The notes below the pieces were generated by a model. The model was given only the letters and a program-made list of their open reading frames with translations. It had not been told where the DNA came from and made no database searches. Source: Coffea arabica (taxonomy: Eukaryota; Streptophyta; Magnoliopsida; Gentianales; Rubiaceae). From it: a stretch of 64,000 nucleotides of DNA. Below are positions 48,352 to 59,100 of the stretch, one piece after another; within the stretch, counting starts at the first letter, position 1; the number at the start of each line of letters is the position of its first letter. The stretch spans positions 19,242,466-19,306,465 of the forward strand of contig NC_092322.1 in the NCBI RefSeq assembly GCF_036785885.1, read 5' to 3'. The position numbers and the translations under genes were made by a program.

Positions 48352-50136
48352 GAAGAACTAAAGAAGCTAGCAATCAATAATCATGACTCTACCTCACTAG
48401 AAACTGATTCAAAGGATACTGATACTCAGGTCAGTCCAGCTGGAGAAGTGAATGACAGAGATACCACTACTCCTAATGATCTTCCAAGAACTTGGAAATT
48501 TGTTCATAACCATCCTAGGGAGCTTATAATTGGTGATCCATTTGAAAAGGTCAGAACTCGTTCCTCTAGACACCTAGTAGATAATCTTGCTTTTGTATCA
48601 CATATTGAACCTAAAAATGTTGTTGATGCATTGAATGATGAGCATTGGATTTTAGCTATGGAAGAGGAGTTAATCCAATTTGAAAGAAACAAGGTTTGGA
48701 CCCTGGTTGCCAAACCACAAGGCCATCCTATCATTGGTACAAAGTGGGTTTTTAGAAACAAAATGAATGATAAAGGAGAGGTTGTTAGAAATAAGGCCAG
48801 GCTGGTGGCTAAGGGATACACTCAAGAAGAGGGAATAGACTTTGATGAGTCTTTTGCACCTGTGGCCAGGCTGGAGTCCATAAGAATGTTTTTAGCATTT
48901 GCATGTTTCAAGAATTTTAAATTATTTCATATGGATGTTAAGAGTGCTTTCTTAAATGGCTTTATAGATCAAGAAGTCTATGTTGACCAACCTCCTGGTT
49001 TTGAAAATGAATCTTGTCCAGATCACGTGTTTAAACTCTCAAAAGCTTTATACGGATTAAAGCAAGCACCTAGAGCATGGTATGAACGTCTGAGTGAATT
49101 TTTGATTGAAAATGGTTTTAAAAGGGGCATTGTAGATACTACACTTTTCACAAAACAAAACTCACGAAATCTTTTAATTGTGCAAATATATGTGGATGAT
49201 ATCATATTTGGTGCTACTAATGAGAGTTTGTGCAAGGACTTTTCCATCATCATGCAAAAAGAATTTGAAATGAGCATGATGGGAGAACTGAACTTCTTCC
49301 TTGGACTTCAAGTGATTCAAACCCAAGATGGAACATTTATAAATCAAACAAAATACACCAAGGAGTTGCTGAAAAGATTCGGAATGGAGGATTCAAAGCC
49401 TGTTGGAACACCTATGTGCACATCTACCAAACTTGACAAAGATGAAGAAGGTACAAAAGTTGAGGAAAAGAAGTACAGAGGTATGATTGGAAGTTTACTT
49501 TATTTAACTGCTAGTAGGCCTGACATCATGTTTGCTGTGTGCTTATGTGCTCGATTTCAATCCTGTCCAAAGGAATCACACTTGAATGCGGTAAAAAGAA
49601 TCTTGAAATATCTTAAAGGAACCTTAAATTTTGGCTTGTGGTATCCAAAATGTCATGAACTTCCTTTGTGTGGATTCTCTGATGCTGACTTTGGTGGTTG
49701 TAAAATAGATAGAAAAAGTACTACTGGCATATGCAACTTTCTTGGAAATTGCTTGGTCTCTTGGTTTAGTAAAAAACAAAATGCTATCTCACTGTCCACT
49801 ACTGAAGCTGAATATGTTGCTGCTGGTGCTTGCTGTGCTCAATTGTTATGGATGAAAAACACATTGAATGATTTTGGTTTAGTATATGAATGTGTACCCA
49901 TGTACTGTGACAACACTAGTGCAATCAATCTAACAAAAAATCTCATTCAACACTCTAGGACTAAGCACATTGATATAAAGCATCATTTCATTCGCGATCT
50001 TGTCTCCAAGGGGGTAATCCGTGTTGAGTTTGTTTGTTCTAAAGAATAGATCGCTGATATCCTCACAAAAGCTCTTCCACTAGATCAATTTGTGTCCTTG
50101 AGAACAAAATTGGGTGTTTCAGAAAAAATATTCTAA
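48352..50136 (+). pseudogene. Sirevirus reverse transcriptase and RNase H
   Basis: Continues the same frame. RT motifs: [73 protein letters not shown] and catalytic YVDD (residues 248-251 of the 48448 ORF). The RNase H has [21 protein letters not shown] and YCDNTSAI, then the [19 protein letters not shown] segment. A TAG at 50047-50049 interrupts near the end; the frame then runs on through IADILTKALP to TAA at 50134-50136. Catalytic residues of RT and RNase H are all present. Neighbouring stops on both sides make this copy defective. Confidence 0.95.
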
Positions 50137-50626
50137 GTCTTATTTCTAGTCAATCTTTATCGGATGTCCGATGAATTGGAACGGACGTCCGACAGTGTTT
50201 TTCGTCCAAGTTTCAGAAAAACCCTGGTTCGGACGATTTTGTCGGACGCTTCACTTCGTTCGGACGTCCGACACTCAAAAATTGAGTCCTATAAGGCAGT
50301 TACCCATTCTTCTCAATTCATTTTCCTCCATAAGTCTCGGACGCAACCTTTCAGTTTCCTCTAATATTTGAAATTCAAATTCCTTTCTCCTCAAATCAAG
50401 TTCCGAGAAATTGAACCAACCAACTCAATTACACCTCTATTGCTCATTAATCACTCATAAAAATCACTCCTAACCCCCAACTACCCCAAAACTCCCAATT
50501 CACATATGAAACCCTAACTTCACATAACTCCCTCCTTGCGGCTTCTTAGTGCACTCTAGTTGGCTCTTACTGCATTCTTCCTCTGTACACCACATTCTGC
50601 ATCAAAAATTATATCCACATTGCATC
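50137..50626 (+). other. Spacer between pol and env-like ORF
   Basis: Starts with more CGGACGTCCG palindromes (50182-50191, 50260-50271) and half-sites, then a C-rich, ATG-poor stretch. ORFs at 50164-50371 just read through the palindromes. The motif shared with the LTRs suggests an internal regulatory block or an internal promoter for the env-like transcript. Confidence 0.6.
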
Positions 50627-52426
50627 ATGGTTAGAATCAGAGGAGAATCTACTAGTGCCGGACGATCCTTTAGGCTTAGGGATGAAGACATTGAAATCGT
50701 GGAACCACCTCCTGTGGCACCCAAAAAGAAGATTGTGACCCGTGATGGTAAAGCGAAGCAAACTGCCCAAAGAAAACTGGTTACTCCAACTGCTGAATCT
50801 TCTGATGAGCAGATGGAAGGGCAGAACTCTGAAGGGAACATTGTTGGTGGAAATGAGGAACCAGAGCAGGCTACCCAGGGTGATGAAACTGTCACCAGGT
50901 CCTCTGCTAAAAGAAAGAGGACTGCAAAGAGGAAGAGCACTCCCCAATCTAAGAAAAAGTAATCTGCTGATCCCTCTGATGATCAGCAGAACGAAGGAAA
51001 CACTACTGGGAGTCAGCAAACTCCTAAACCCTCCACCAGGAAGTCTCCAAGAACAAGAACTGAGGCTCAAAATGTAGGGGCATCTGCCACACAAACCTCA
51101 AATAGGAAACGTTCTGGAAAGGCTCCTGTGTCTCAGCCAGTAGAAGAACCCACTTCTCTTCCAAAATTCATTGATGATGAAGTCAGAGACAGATTTGAGT
51201 TAGTCTCTCAAAAAGGGTTTATCACCCAAAGGCTCATCCTTCCCTATGAATTTCGTAAGCTTGATTTTGAACCTGTTATTAAACTGTTTGAATTTCAGAA
51301 ATGGACTCATCTTCTGACCATTCCTAATGTCTTTTACCCTGACAAGCTTTATCAATTCTTTGCTAACCTTAGAAAGGGTAAATCACACATTGAACTCATC
51401 TCTAGGGTCAATTCTGTAGATATCATGTTAACCCCTGACATTGTGAATTTCATTCTAAAAACCAGTATTGAACCTGGTTTCAAAGGAAAAATTACAAATT
51501 TCTTTTCGTATGAGGAATTTCCTTCTACCTACCATCATTTTCACAATGCTAAACTCATGACCTATTTTCAAATTATATTTAATACTCCTGCTGAAGCAAG
51601 ACTGGATGATCTCAGTCCTCAGAATCTGATCATCTTTACCATCATTTCAAATCTGTTGGTGCCAACTGATGGCCACAGAACAGATGCAAACAAAATGGAA
51701 CTCTACCTTTTCTACTGCTTTGTTGAAAAAATTCGCATTGACTTTGGATTTGTAATGTGCAAGTTTTTGCTCAAAATTAGCACTGACAGTCGTAGGAAGC
51801 TCTCTTATGGCAGATTTCGGACTCCTATCTTTGCCCATTTTGAAATACCTTTTTCTGAAAAATCTCCCAAAGACAGTGCTTCATCAGTTTTCTCAAAAGC
51901 TTACTTTGAACGAAAGAACTTAAAATTTTTTGAAGGCCATTGGTGCTATAAGGAGACTGTGGCTGAGTCTAGAAGGAAAAATTTTCATGAAACCCCTGTC
52001 ACTCCTAGGACTCCTCGTGATCAGTCAGATTTTATCTCTCCTTTCACCATTCATCCTAGAAAGTCTGCTAGCAAGTCCTTTGCATCTAATTCTGAAGTCA
52101 TTTCCTTGCTTGAAGACCTCAAACAGCATGTCTTGCTTATTGAAGAAGGTCTCATGATGACCATGACCTCTGACCAATAATCCTCCTTCATTGAAAAAAG
52201 AAACCTTCCTGTCCCTCCAATACCTGAGAATAATGTAAATGAGCCAAGATCTGTGCCCACAGGACCAACTACTGGTACTGAGACCACACCAGCTTCCAGT
52301 TCTCAGCCCAAGGATAAAGGCAAGGCTCCAGCAACTGAGGAAGCATATGAAGATGATGATGAAGAAACTGAGGAAGAAGAGGGCCCTGAACAGTATCGTC
52401 TGGCCAGGAAAAGGCCTGGATCATAA
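50627..52426 (+). pseudogene. Sirevirus env-like ORF after pol (two in-frame stops)
   Basis: About 600 codons in one frame from MVRIRGESTSAG to the TAA at 52424-52426, with internal TAA at 50960-50962 and 52178-52180. N-terminal ~165 residues are basic and low complexity with nuclear-localisation-like runs (KRKRTAKRKS). The middle (from about 51170) is a globular region: FELVSQKGFITQRLILPYEF, LDFEPVIKLFEFQKWTHLL, VNFILKTSIEPGFKG. It resembles the 'putative plant transposon protein' regions common in sirevirus and other plant elements. The tail is acidic (EEAYEDDDEETEEEEG). I see no signal peptide or clear membrane segment, so 'env' is a positional name only. Confidence 0.8.
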
Positions 52427-52998
52427 AAAATCACCATCTAGGCACTACTAGATCACTGCACCTTAATTTAGGACTATAGTTCATCTTTTGCATTGCACTT
52501 TTGTACTAAGTGTTGAACACCTGGTCTGTACAACTGGATATTTTTTACTGTTTATGAATGTTATAACTAAGTGTTTGTTATGAATGTTTTGAATGATTGT
52601 TATGAATGGTTGTGTGTTGTTGGAATCTGCTGAATGAATGTGTTTGTTATGAATGTTTCTGATTGGAATCTGCTGAATGATTGATTCCAAACTGTGCTAA
52701 ACATTGTTAATGAGTATATTGATAATGTTTCTGATGGATCGTACTGCTGGTACCAAAACTGATACTCAATCTTGTGATGACAAAAAGGGGGAGAATTGGA
52801 TTTGGATTAGCACTGATGGTGTAGAGTAACTAGTTAGGGGGAGTCAGTTTCAGGGGGAGTTGCGTTGGATCAGCACTGATGGTGTTGATTGCGTTTCTTC
52901 CTGTACACTCATGCACTTCGTTAGGGGGAGCTGTTATATCCCAGTTCGTATATTTTTTGCTCTATCCAAATGTTTTGTCATCATCAAAAAGGGGGAGA
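52427..52998 (+). other. Sirevirus 3' region with repeated polypurine tracts
   Basis: Noncoding. GAATG(T/A)TTG-rich repeats at 52555-52680, then purine tracts AAAAAGGGGGAGAAT (~52781), TTAGGGGGAG (~52833), TCAGGGGGAG (~52850), TTAGGGGGAGCTG (~52922) and finally AAAAAGGGGGAGAT (52985-52998) touching the 3' LTR. Multiple tracts are typical of sireviruses. Confidence 0.85.
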
Positions 52999-54058
52999 TT
53001 GTTTATCTCAATTCATATCTTTTGATGATTACAAAACATTTGGATGTTACTAATACTTTTTGTAGAGATTCTTTTCAGAAATGACACCAAATAGGAAAAG
53101 AAGATCAAAGAGGATGAAGAGTGCTGAGGATGATGTCGGACGCACAAAAGGAGATTATCGGACGTCCGACATCCTTTGACTATCTTCGAACGTGTGAAGA
53201 ACTCAGACTCGGACGTCCGAAGAAGACAAGCCAGGGCTTCTATGATTACTGATCATGATCGGACGCTCAACACCTGAGTATCGGACGTCCGAAGGAATTG
53301 AAGAAGAAGTTCCAAGTATGCATTCTACCGTCGGACGCATGATGATAAGGGATCGGACGTCCTAAGAGATTCAAGAAAACTTCCAGAACTCATTGATCTC
53401 GTTCGGACGCATAAAAACTAAACATCGGACGTCCGACAGCACCAACGACTAGTTGACTCTTCAGTTGCCTTCTGCCCGTTGACAGCATTAATTGAAGAAT
53501 TTTCTGGTCTCCTATAAAAAGAACAAAGTCAACCACCTCAGAAGAACTTTGCACATCAAGTCTACATCAGATCTTGAGTGATTCAAGTGTTAGAATACTC
53601 AAAAGGAACATTTGTACTCTTAGCTTGTGCAATCTTCTTGTAGTTTTTCAAGTGTGACACAGCTTCTTCAATAGTGTAGCTTAGTGAGGGTTCTTCGAGT
53701 GTTTGTAAAACTTCCTTGCTTGACCAAGTGTGGTTTGGGGTAAGAAGGAAGTGATCCCTCCCTTATACACAAGATATTGGTTGCAAGACTGTTCAACTTG
53801 AAGTAACTTGGTATATAAAAGTGTTGTTCAAACTTCAGCTGTGTTTGAAGCCTGGTTTGTTTCTCTACTTTTATTTACTGCTTTTCTACATAAACTGTTC
53901 TCCTCTTCATCTCACGAATACCTGTGCTTTCTTGTTATCTGGTCCATTGGGTGATCTTTGAGAAAAGAAAGGTAGACTTTTAAAAAAAGTGGCCTATATC
54001 TTAGCTATTTTTTGAAAACCTAATTCACCCCCCTCTTAGGTTGTCTTCGATCCTTACA
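52999..54058 (+). repeat. Sirevirus 3' LTR (1060 bp)
   Basis: Matches 44104-45210 except for scattered changes and a ~47-bp deletion near 53281. Palindromes TCGGACGTCCGA at 53158-53169, 53209-53220, 53281-53292 and 53425-53436; the one at 53281 sits at the deletion point. TATA box at 53513-53519. Confidence 0.95.
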
Positions 54059-55043
54059 GAGTGTCAAGTGCATGATTCGTTGTTAAGTATGTGAATTGCT
54101 TTTTGCCAATTATGTGATTTGGAATCTTCGAGGTGAGTGTGTATTTTATCGCACTCGTTCTCTTTTACATGAAATTATATTTGAATTTTGCTATGTGAAT
54201 CGATATTCGACTCGTGTAAAGTTTTATAGTTGTGATTCGTATTTGAAATCGTTGATTGGAACGTTATCTCATCGACTCATATTTGTATTTGGGGGACGTC
54301 CAAACTCATAGGTTAACCTTGTGATTCGAGGCGGCATGGGCTTGGTCTAGAATCTTGGTAAGCCATTAGAAAATTCGTAAGGCTTGATCTATTTGAGAGA
54401 TCTCGTTTGGCATACTCGAGCAGTATCACCTTCTAAATGATGAGTGGGCTCGGAACAGGGGGTTGCAACGGTAAACGGGATTCGTGAAGTAAGTGGAGTT
54501 CTACGGACTAAATATACCTACCCGGTTGACGGAGTGTCATCGCGCAGAAATATATGATAGAGACTCGACAAAGCAAGTGGAATCTAACTCCTGAAAGCTT
54601 CCGTATCCTTTTTGAATATGTTTTGTAACTATTCATGACTTACTTGAATGTTATAGTTTTATTTCTCATACAAGTTTTTTTGCTACTTGAATTACGTGCT
54701 TGCATGATTTTCTTGGCCTCACTGAGCATTAACTTATCTCATTAGTTTTGTTTTCCTTAACAGGACCGGATGGGAATAGTTTTGGAGAAAAGTCGACTAG
54801 ATTACTCTTTTGATTAGTACCTTGGTTCTAATGGTTGCATTTTGGGATTTGATGTATTTTTGAGAACTTATGATGTAAGATTTGAACGTTTACCTAAGGA
54901 AGCGACTTTGATGTACTTCGACTTTTATTATTGATTATTTATCTTTAAGTTTGGATTGGAATTGTATCGAGTCCTGGTGAGAGTTAGACAAGCGTCCCGC
55001 TGATACCCTTTGGTTCGCCTTAAGGAGAAGTGGAAGCGTCACA
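54059..55043 (+). repeat. Tekay 5' LTR, fragment 3 (3' end of LTR)
   Basis: Collinear with 63141-64000 and extending about 155 bp past it, ending TGGAAGCGTCACA. Includes the hairpin with TTTATCGCACTC (54135-54156), the acceptor TTTTCCTTAACAG (ends 54763) and the terminal block with ACCCTTTGGTTCGCCT. The matching donor was destroyed by the Sirevirus insertion. Confidence 0.93.
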
Positions 55044-55045
55044 GT

Positions 55046-55057
55046 TGGTATCACAGC
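55046..55057 (+). other. Tekay primer-binding site (tRNA-iMet, one mismatch)
   Basis: TGGTATCACAGC two bases after the LTR. The consensus TGGTATCAGAGC has G where this has C at base 9. Confidence 0.88.
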
Positions 55058-55205
55058 ACTAGGTTTAGAGATCTACTTGGGAGATATATTAGAGACTTTA
55101 TTCTCGAGAATAGAAATGAGATAATTTAGTTATACTTTGAGTTGATGTTTGAGCAAATTAGTGACTTTAACTTTCTAACCGAGAATTTGAGGTTGTTTTG
55201 CAGGG

Positions 55206-55730
55206 ATGGAGAATGGCAAATGACATGCTAACGGTCATGTGGAGTCTCTTAGGTCTATCTACTATCGAGCACTTGGTGGAGGAATTCGCGTTTGATTCAC
55301 GCCATCCTCCAGGTTTTCCTATTGTCCCTGGAGAGTGACGCATGCTTACCCTAACGACCTTGTACTATCCATCGACGATGAGCGTCGGCAGTTGGTGAAT
55401 ACCAACAAAGCCTTACTCCAGGAAATCGAGGAGCTGAGCGCTATGGTAGATGCTTAGGATGCTAGGATTGCAGAGCTAGAGGGGACGATCGTAGGCGAGC
55501 TGACTAGGGCTGAGACCGCTCGTGATGAGCTTCAGAGGGTTATGGTTTGACTCATTAGGATAGGCGAGGAGGTCCAGGATCGGGTTTTTGGGATTCTAGC
55601 CGACGCCACTATGTTGATCGATGAGGTGATGGATGTTGTATAGAGTCCTGTTCAGGAGGGCACCGAGAAGGAGTCTTTCGAGGAGGATCCTGAGGAGGAG
55701 GTTCCGCTTGATAGTCCTGCTGATGATTAG
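55206..55730 (+). pseudogene. Small coiled-coil ORF upstream of Tekay gag
   Basis: A 175-codon frame starting MENGK and ending DSPADD with TAG at 55728-55730. It is broken by five in-frame stops: TGA 55221, TGA 55293, TAG 55455, TGA 55548, TAG 55641. Each would be CGA or CAG before a single C-to-T change. The middle part reads like a coiled coil (DDERRQLVNTNKALLQEIEEL, then ARIAELEGTIVGELTRAE), and the tail is acidic (EESFEEDPEEEVPL-like). No enzymatic motif is seen. It precedes gag by ~300 bp of apparent spacer (55731-56024, nothing seen). It may be a third, non-structural protein; I do not recognise it as a named family. Confidence 0.6.
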
Positions 55731-56024
55731 ATTTGGAGTGATAAATCTTTTGACTTTTGTAAATGGGGTTAGTCAGGATGGTGCTAGCCCAAAGGCCATT
55801 GTATTTTGTCTAACTGTGTAGCATATCTTTTGAAACACTTGAACTCACTTTTGATGTGCCCGACTTTATTATACTATGACTTCTGAATTATGCCATGGAT
55901 TATGGTTATTTGCAACCATTTTGATCTTTCTCTTATTTATTTTCGTCTTGCATGATTAAAGTGTTATTTTTGCGTTACTTATGTACATTCATTGTACGTC
56001 TAGGCCTTTAGAACTATTAAGACT

Positions 56025-57169
56025 ATGGACGGTCGTAGAAGTGGAAGGGACTCAGGAAGTGGGCTAGACAACCTCAAATCCAAGGGGATGATCAAGGATC
56101 GGCAACGGAATCGATCCAGGAATAAGAAAATGTAGAGGGTAATCAAGTGGCTACTGTCATTAACCAGGTGACTGATATCCTAAAACGATTAGCAGAGCGA
56201 CAAGATCCAGGGCCAATTAACTAACCTGGGGCCCAGGATAGAGGGAAAGATAGAGCCTTGGAAAGATTTCTGAAATTTAATCCGCCTAAATTCATTGGGG
56301 GATCTGATCCCGAATTAGCGGAGAATTGGTTGGAACGAATGACTAATATTTTCGCCACCCTAGACTATACAGAAGAGAGACGAGTGAACTTTGCTGCTTT
56401 TCAGTTTGAAAGCGTAGCACGTACTTGGTGGGACATGATAAGGGGAAAGTGGGAAAGAGCGTAGACCCCTTCGACTTGAAAAAACTTCACGAGGGAGTTC
56501 AATGAGAAGTTTCTTCCACCTCTGATCCAAGAGAAGTGGGAGGACGAATTCATAAAGTTGAGACATGGGACCTCTAGTGTGGCCTAGTATGAGAGGAAGT
56601 TCACTAGACTTTCCAATTACGCTCCGGATTTGGTGGTCAACGAGGGTAGAAAAATAAAGCATTTTGTGCAAGGACTTAATGTGGAGATTCAAGAAGGGTT
56701 GGCAGCAACCCAAATTTCTACATTCACTGAAACTCTAGAGAAAGCGCAGAGAGTTGAAAGCGCAAGATTGCAAGTTAAGGACTTCCATACTAAAAAAAAG
56801 AACACTCTTAGTTACTCTTCTGGACAACCAAGTAAAAGTACCCCACCTTCCAAGATAGGAAGAGAAACGGGAGGAGTAAGGACCGCTGGAGTTCCAAGAG
56901 GGATTTTATCAAGAGGAGGTCGTAGCGGGCGAGGTCAAGCGAGAGGGACACCTTTTAGTGGTCAGGCTGTAACTCCTCAAGTTAGTTGTAGCTACTGTGG
57001 CAAGACCAACCATTCAGAGAATGATTGTTGGAGGAAACAGGATAAATGTTTGTATTGTGGCAGTACCGAGCACCAGATATCGAAATGCCCAAGTGTACCA
57101 AAAGAAGGAGGTAGTATTCAAAGGCCTGAAAAGTCAGCCTCTAAGCAGTCTAGTGCTGGAGGGAGTTGA
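56025..57169 (+). pseudogene. Tekay gag
   Basis: Probable start at the ATG of 56025, but a frameshift occurs within the first ~20 codons. From 56258 the Gag core is clear: FLKFNPPKFIGGSDPELAEN, WLERMTNIFATLDYTEERRV, FAAFQFESVARTWWDMIRG, then NFTREFNEKFLPP. In-frame stops at 56123 and 56222 (TAA), 56462 (TAG), one soon after, and one before YERKFTRLSNYAP. The C terminus (56630-57169) is Arg/Gly-rich with two zinc knuckles, CSYCGKTNHSENDC and CLYCGSTEHQISKC, both intact CX2CX4HX4C. The frame ends at TGA 57167-57169 and continues in phase into protease, so gag and pol were one frame originally. Confidence 0.9.
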
Positions 57170-57700
57170 CCCAAGATACCTACTAGGGTTTACGCATTGG
57201 ACTATCAGCAGATTTCCGAGGCTACTGAGGTGGTTGATGGTACGATCCCTATTTTTCACCGTTTAGCTAAGGTTTTAATTGATCCTGATGCGACGTATTC
57301 TTTCGTAAATCCTAACTTTATAAGTGAAGTAGATGTGAAGTCAATTAAATTACCTTATGATTTGGAGGTTAGAACGCCTATCGGGGATCAAAATTTAATC
57401 GCTAACTTCATGTATAAAGATTGTGAGATATGGGTTGGAGAGCAAAAATTACTGGTCAATTTGATGAGTTTAGCTATTAAGGGGTATGATTTCATCTTAG
57501 AAATGGACTGGTTAGCTCGCTACCCTGCTCAATTAAATTATAATATGAAAATGGTAGAGTTATACATCCCAGGAGAGGCGACCCTAAAGTTGGATGTGAG
57601 GGGTAGATTAGTCTCATCAGCACTTATTTCAGGGATTCGAGCTAGAAAAATGTTGAGGAAGGAATCTCAAGGATATTTGACTTTTCTTATAAATACTCCT
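57170..57700 (+). pseudogene. Tekay aspartic protease
   Basis: In phase with gag. The active-site segment reads [17 protein letters not shown]: the Gly after the catalytic Asp-Pro is replaced by Asp, so activity is unlikely. The second conserved motif is present as [20 protein letters not shown] (57167-57169) separates it from gag. Confidence 0.85.
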
Positions 57701-58663
57701 AGTGATAAGGTGAGACTGGAAGATATGCCCGTAGTAAAGGAGTATCCAAATGTTTTTCTTGAAAAATTAGATTCTTTACCTCCGAAAAGAGAGATAGCTT
57801 TTAAGATTGATGTGACTCCGGGAGTGGCATCTACCTCTAAGACACTATATAGAATGGCTCCAACTGAATTGAAAGAGTTGAAATTACAATTGCAGGATTT
57901 GCTAGAGCGAGACTTTATAAAGAAAAGTGATTCACCGTGGGGAGCCCCGGTGTTGTTCGTTAAAAAGAAAGATGGGAGTTTAATACTGTGTATAGACTAC
58001 CGAGGCTTGAACGATGTTACTGTTAAGAATAAGTACCATTTGCTCCATATTGATGAATTATTAGACCAATTGTAAGGGGTGGTAGTATTCTCAAAATTAG
58101 ACCTCAGGCAGAGTTATTATCAGTTGAGGATTTTGGAAAAAAATATATCTAAAACTGCCTTTAACTCGAGGTACGGACACTTTGAGTTTGCAATAACGCC
58201 GTTCGGATTAACTAATGCACCTGCGACTTTTATGGATTTAATGCATCGAATCTTTAAACTTTATCTAGATCAGTTTGTGGTGGTGTTCATCGATGATATA
58301 TTGGTGTACTCTAAGACTTTGGAAGATCATGAGAAACACTTGAGGATGGTTTTGCAAACCTTGAGGGAACATCAGTTGTATGTTAAGTTTAGCAAATGTG
58401 AATTTTGGTTAAAAGAAGTGACTTTCTTAGGTCATATAATTTTCAAGGAAGGAATTAAAGTGGATCCGACCAAAGTGGAAGCAGTTTCTAAGTGGAAGCA
58501 AGCGAAAAACCTTGCTGAAGTTCGAAGTTTTATAAGGTTAACAAGGTATTACCAGAGGTTTATCAAGAATTTTTCTAAGATTACGGGATCCATGACTGAG
58601 TTGACTAAGAAAAGTGAAAAGTTATATGGAGCCCTAAGTGTGAAGAAAGTTTTCAGAAGTTGA
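57701..58663 (+). pseudogene. Tekay reverse transcriptase
   Basis: Spans an in-frame TAA after DELLDQL (58073-58075). Upstream motifs: [52 protein letters not shown] and IDYRGLND. Downstream: [33 protein letters not shown] and catalytic FIDD (residues 70-73 of the 58079 ORF), the form usual in chromoviruses. The end of the RT connection ([18 protein letters not shown]) is followed by a frameshift near 58630. The RT core itself is intact. Confidence 0.92.
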
Positions 58664-59100
58664 AGAGACGTTTGACAATAGCACCTGTTTTAACCTTACC
58701 GAATGGAAATGATAGTTTTTGGTCTATACAGATGCTTCAAAAGAGGGCTTGGGATATGTATTGATGCAAAATGATAAAGTGATAGCGTATGCCTCTAGGA
58801 AGTTAAAATCTCACGAGAGAAACTATCCAACTCATGATTTGGAGTTAGCGGCTGTAGTATTTGCATTGAAAAAGTGGAGGCATTACCTATATGGGGTGAC
58901 ATTTGAGATTTTCACCGACCACAAAAGTCTTCAGTACTTGTTTTTTCAAAAAGAGTTGAACTTGAGAAAATTTAGATAGGTGAAATTTTTGAAAGACTAT
59001 GATTATACAATCAATTACCACATTGGGAAAGCTAATATGGTGGCAGATGCCTTAAGTCGCCAAGTGCTAATATGGTGGCAGATGCCTTAAGTCGCCAAGT
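58664..59100 (+). pseudogene. Tekay RNase H (two frameshifts, stop, duplication)
   Basis: Shifts to another frame near 58630 and again near 58710. Motifs: [55 protein letters not shown] and [14 protein letters not shown] at 58977-58979 follows LRKFR. A 35-bp exact tandem duplication (59031-59065 and 59066-59100) covers the ANMVADALSRQV end and shifts frame. Confidence 0.9.

Larger units (their letters stand above)
44104..54058 (+). mobile_element. Ty1/copia Sirevirus-like retrotransposon
   Basis: LTRs 44104-45210 and 52999-54058, iMet primer site, gag with zinc knuckles, protease, integrase, RT, RNase H in copia order, an env-like ORF after pol, and repeated polypurine tracts before the 3' LTR. 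A long ORF after pol, multiple polypurine tracts and palindrome-rich LTRs together are the known hallmarks of sireviruses. Flanking bases are CAATG and GAGTG, a degraded 5-bp duplication at best. Continuity of the Tekay LTR on both sides (compare 63131-63145) fixes the insertion site. Gag-pol is in one frame with six stops and no frameshift. Confidence 0.95.

Noticed and set aside
50609..51094. 161-residue minus-strand ORF
   Set aside because: Antisense shadow of the env-like ORF; no domain and no codon pattern of its own.
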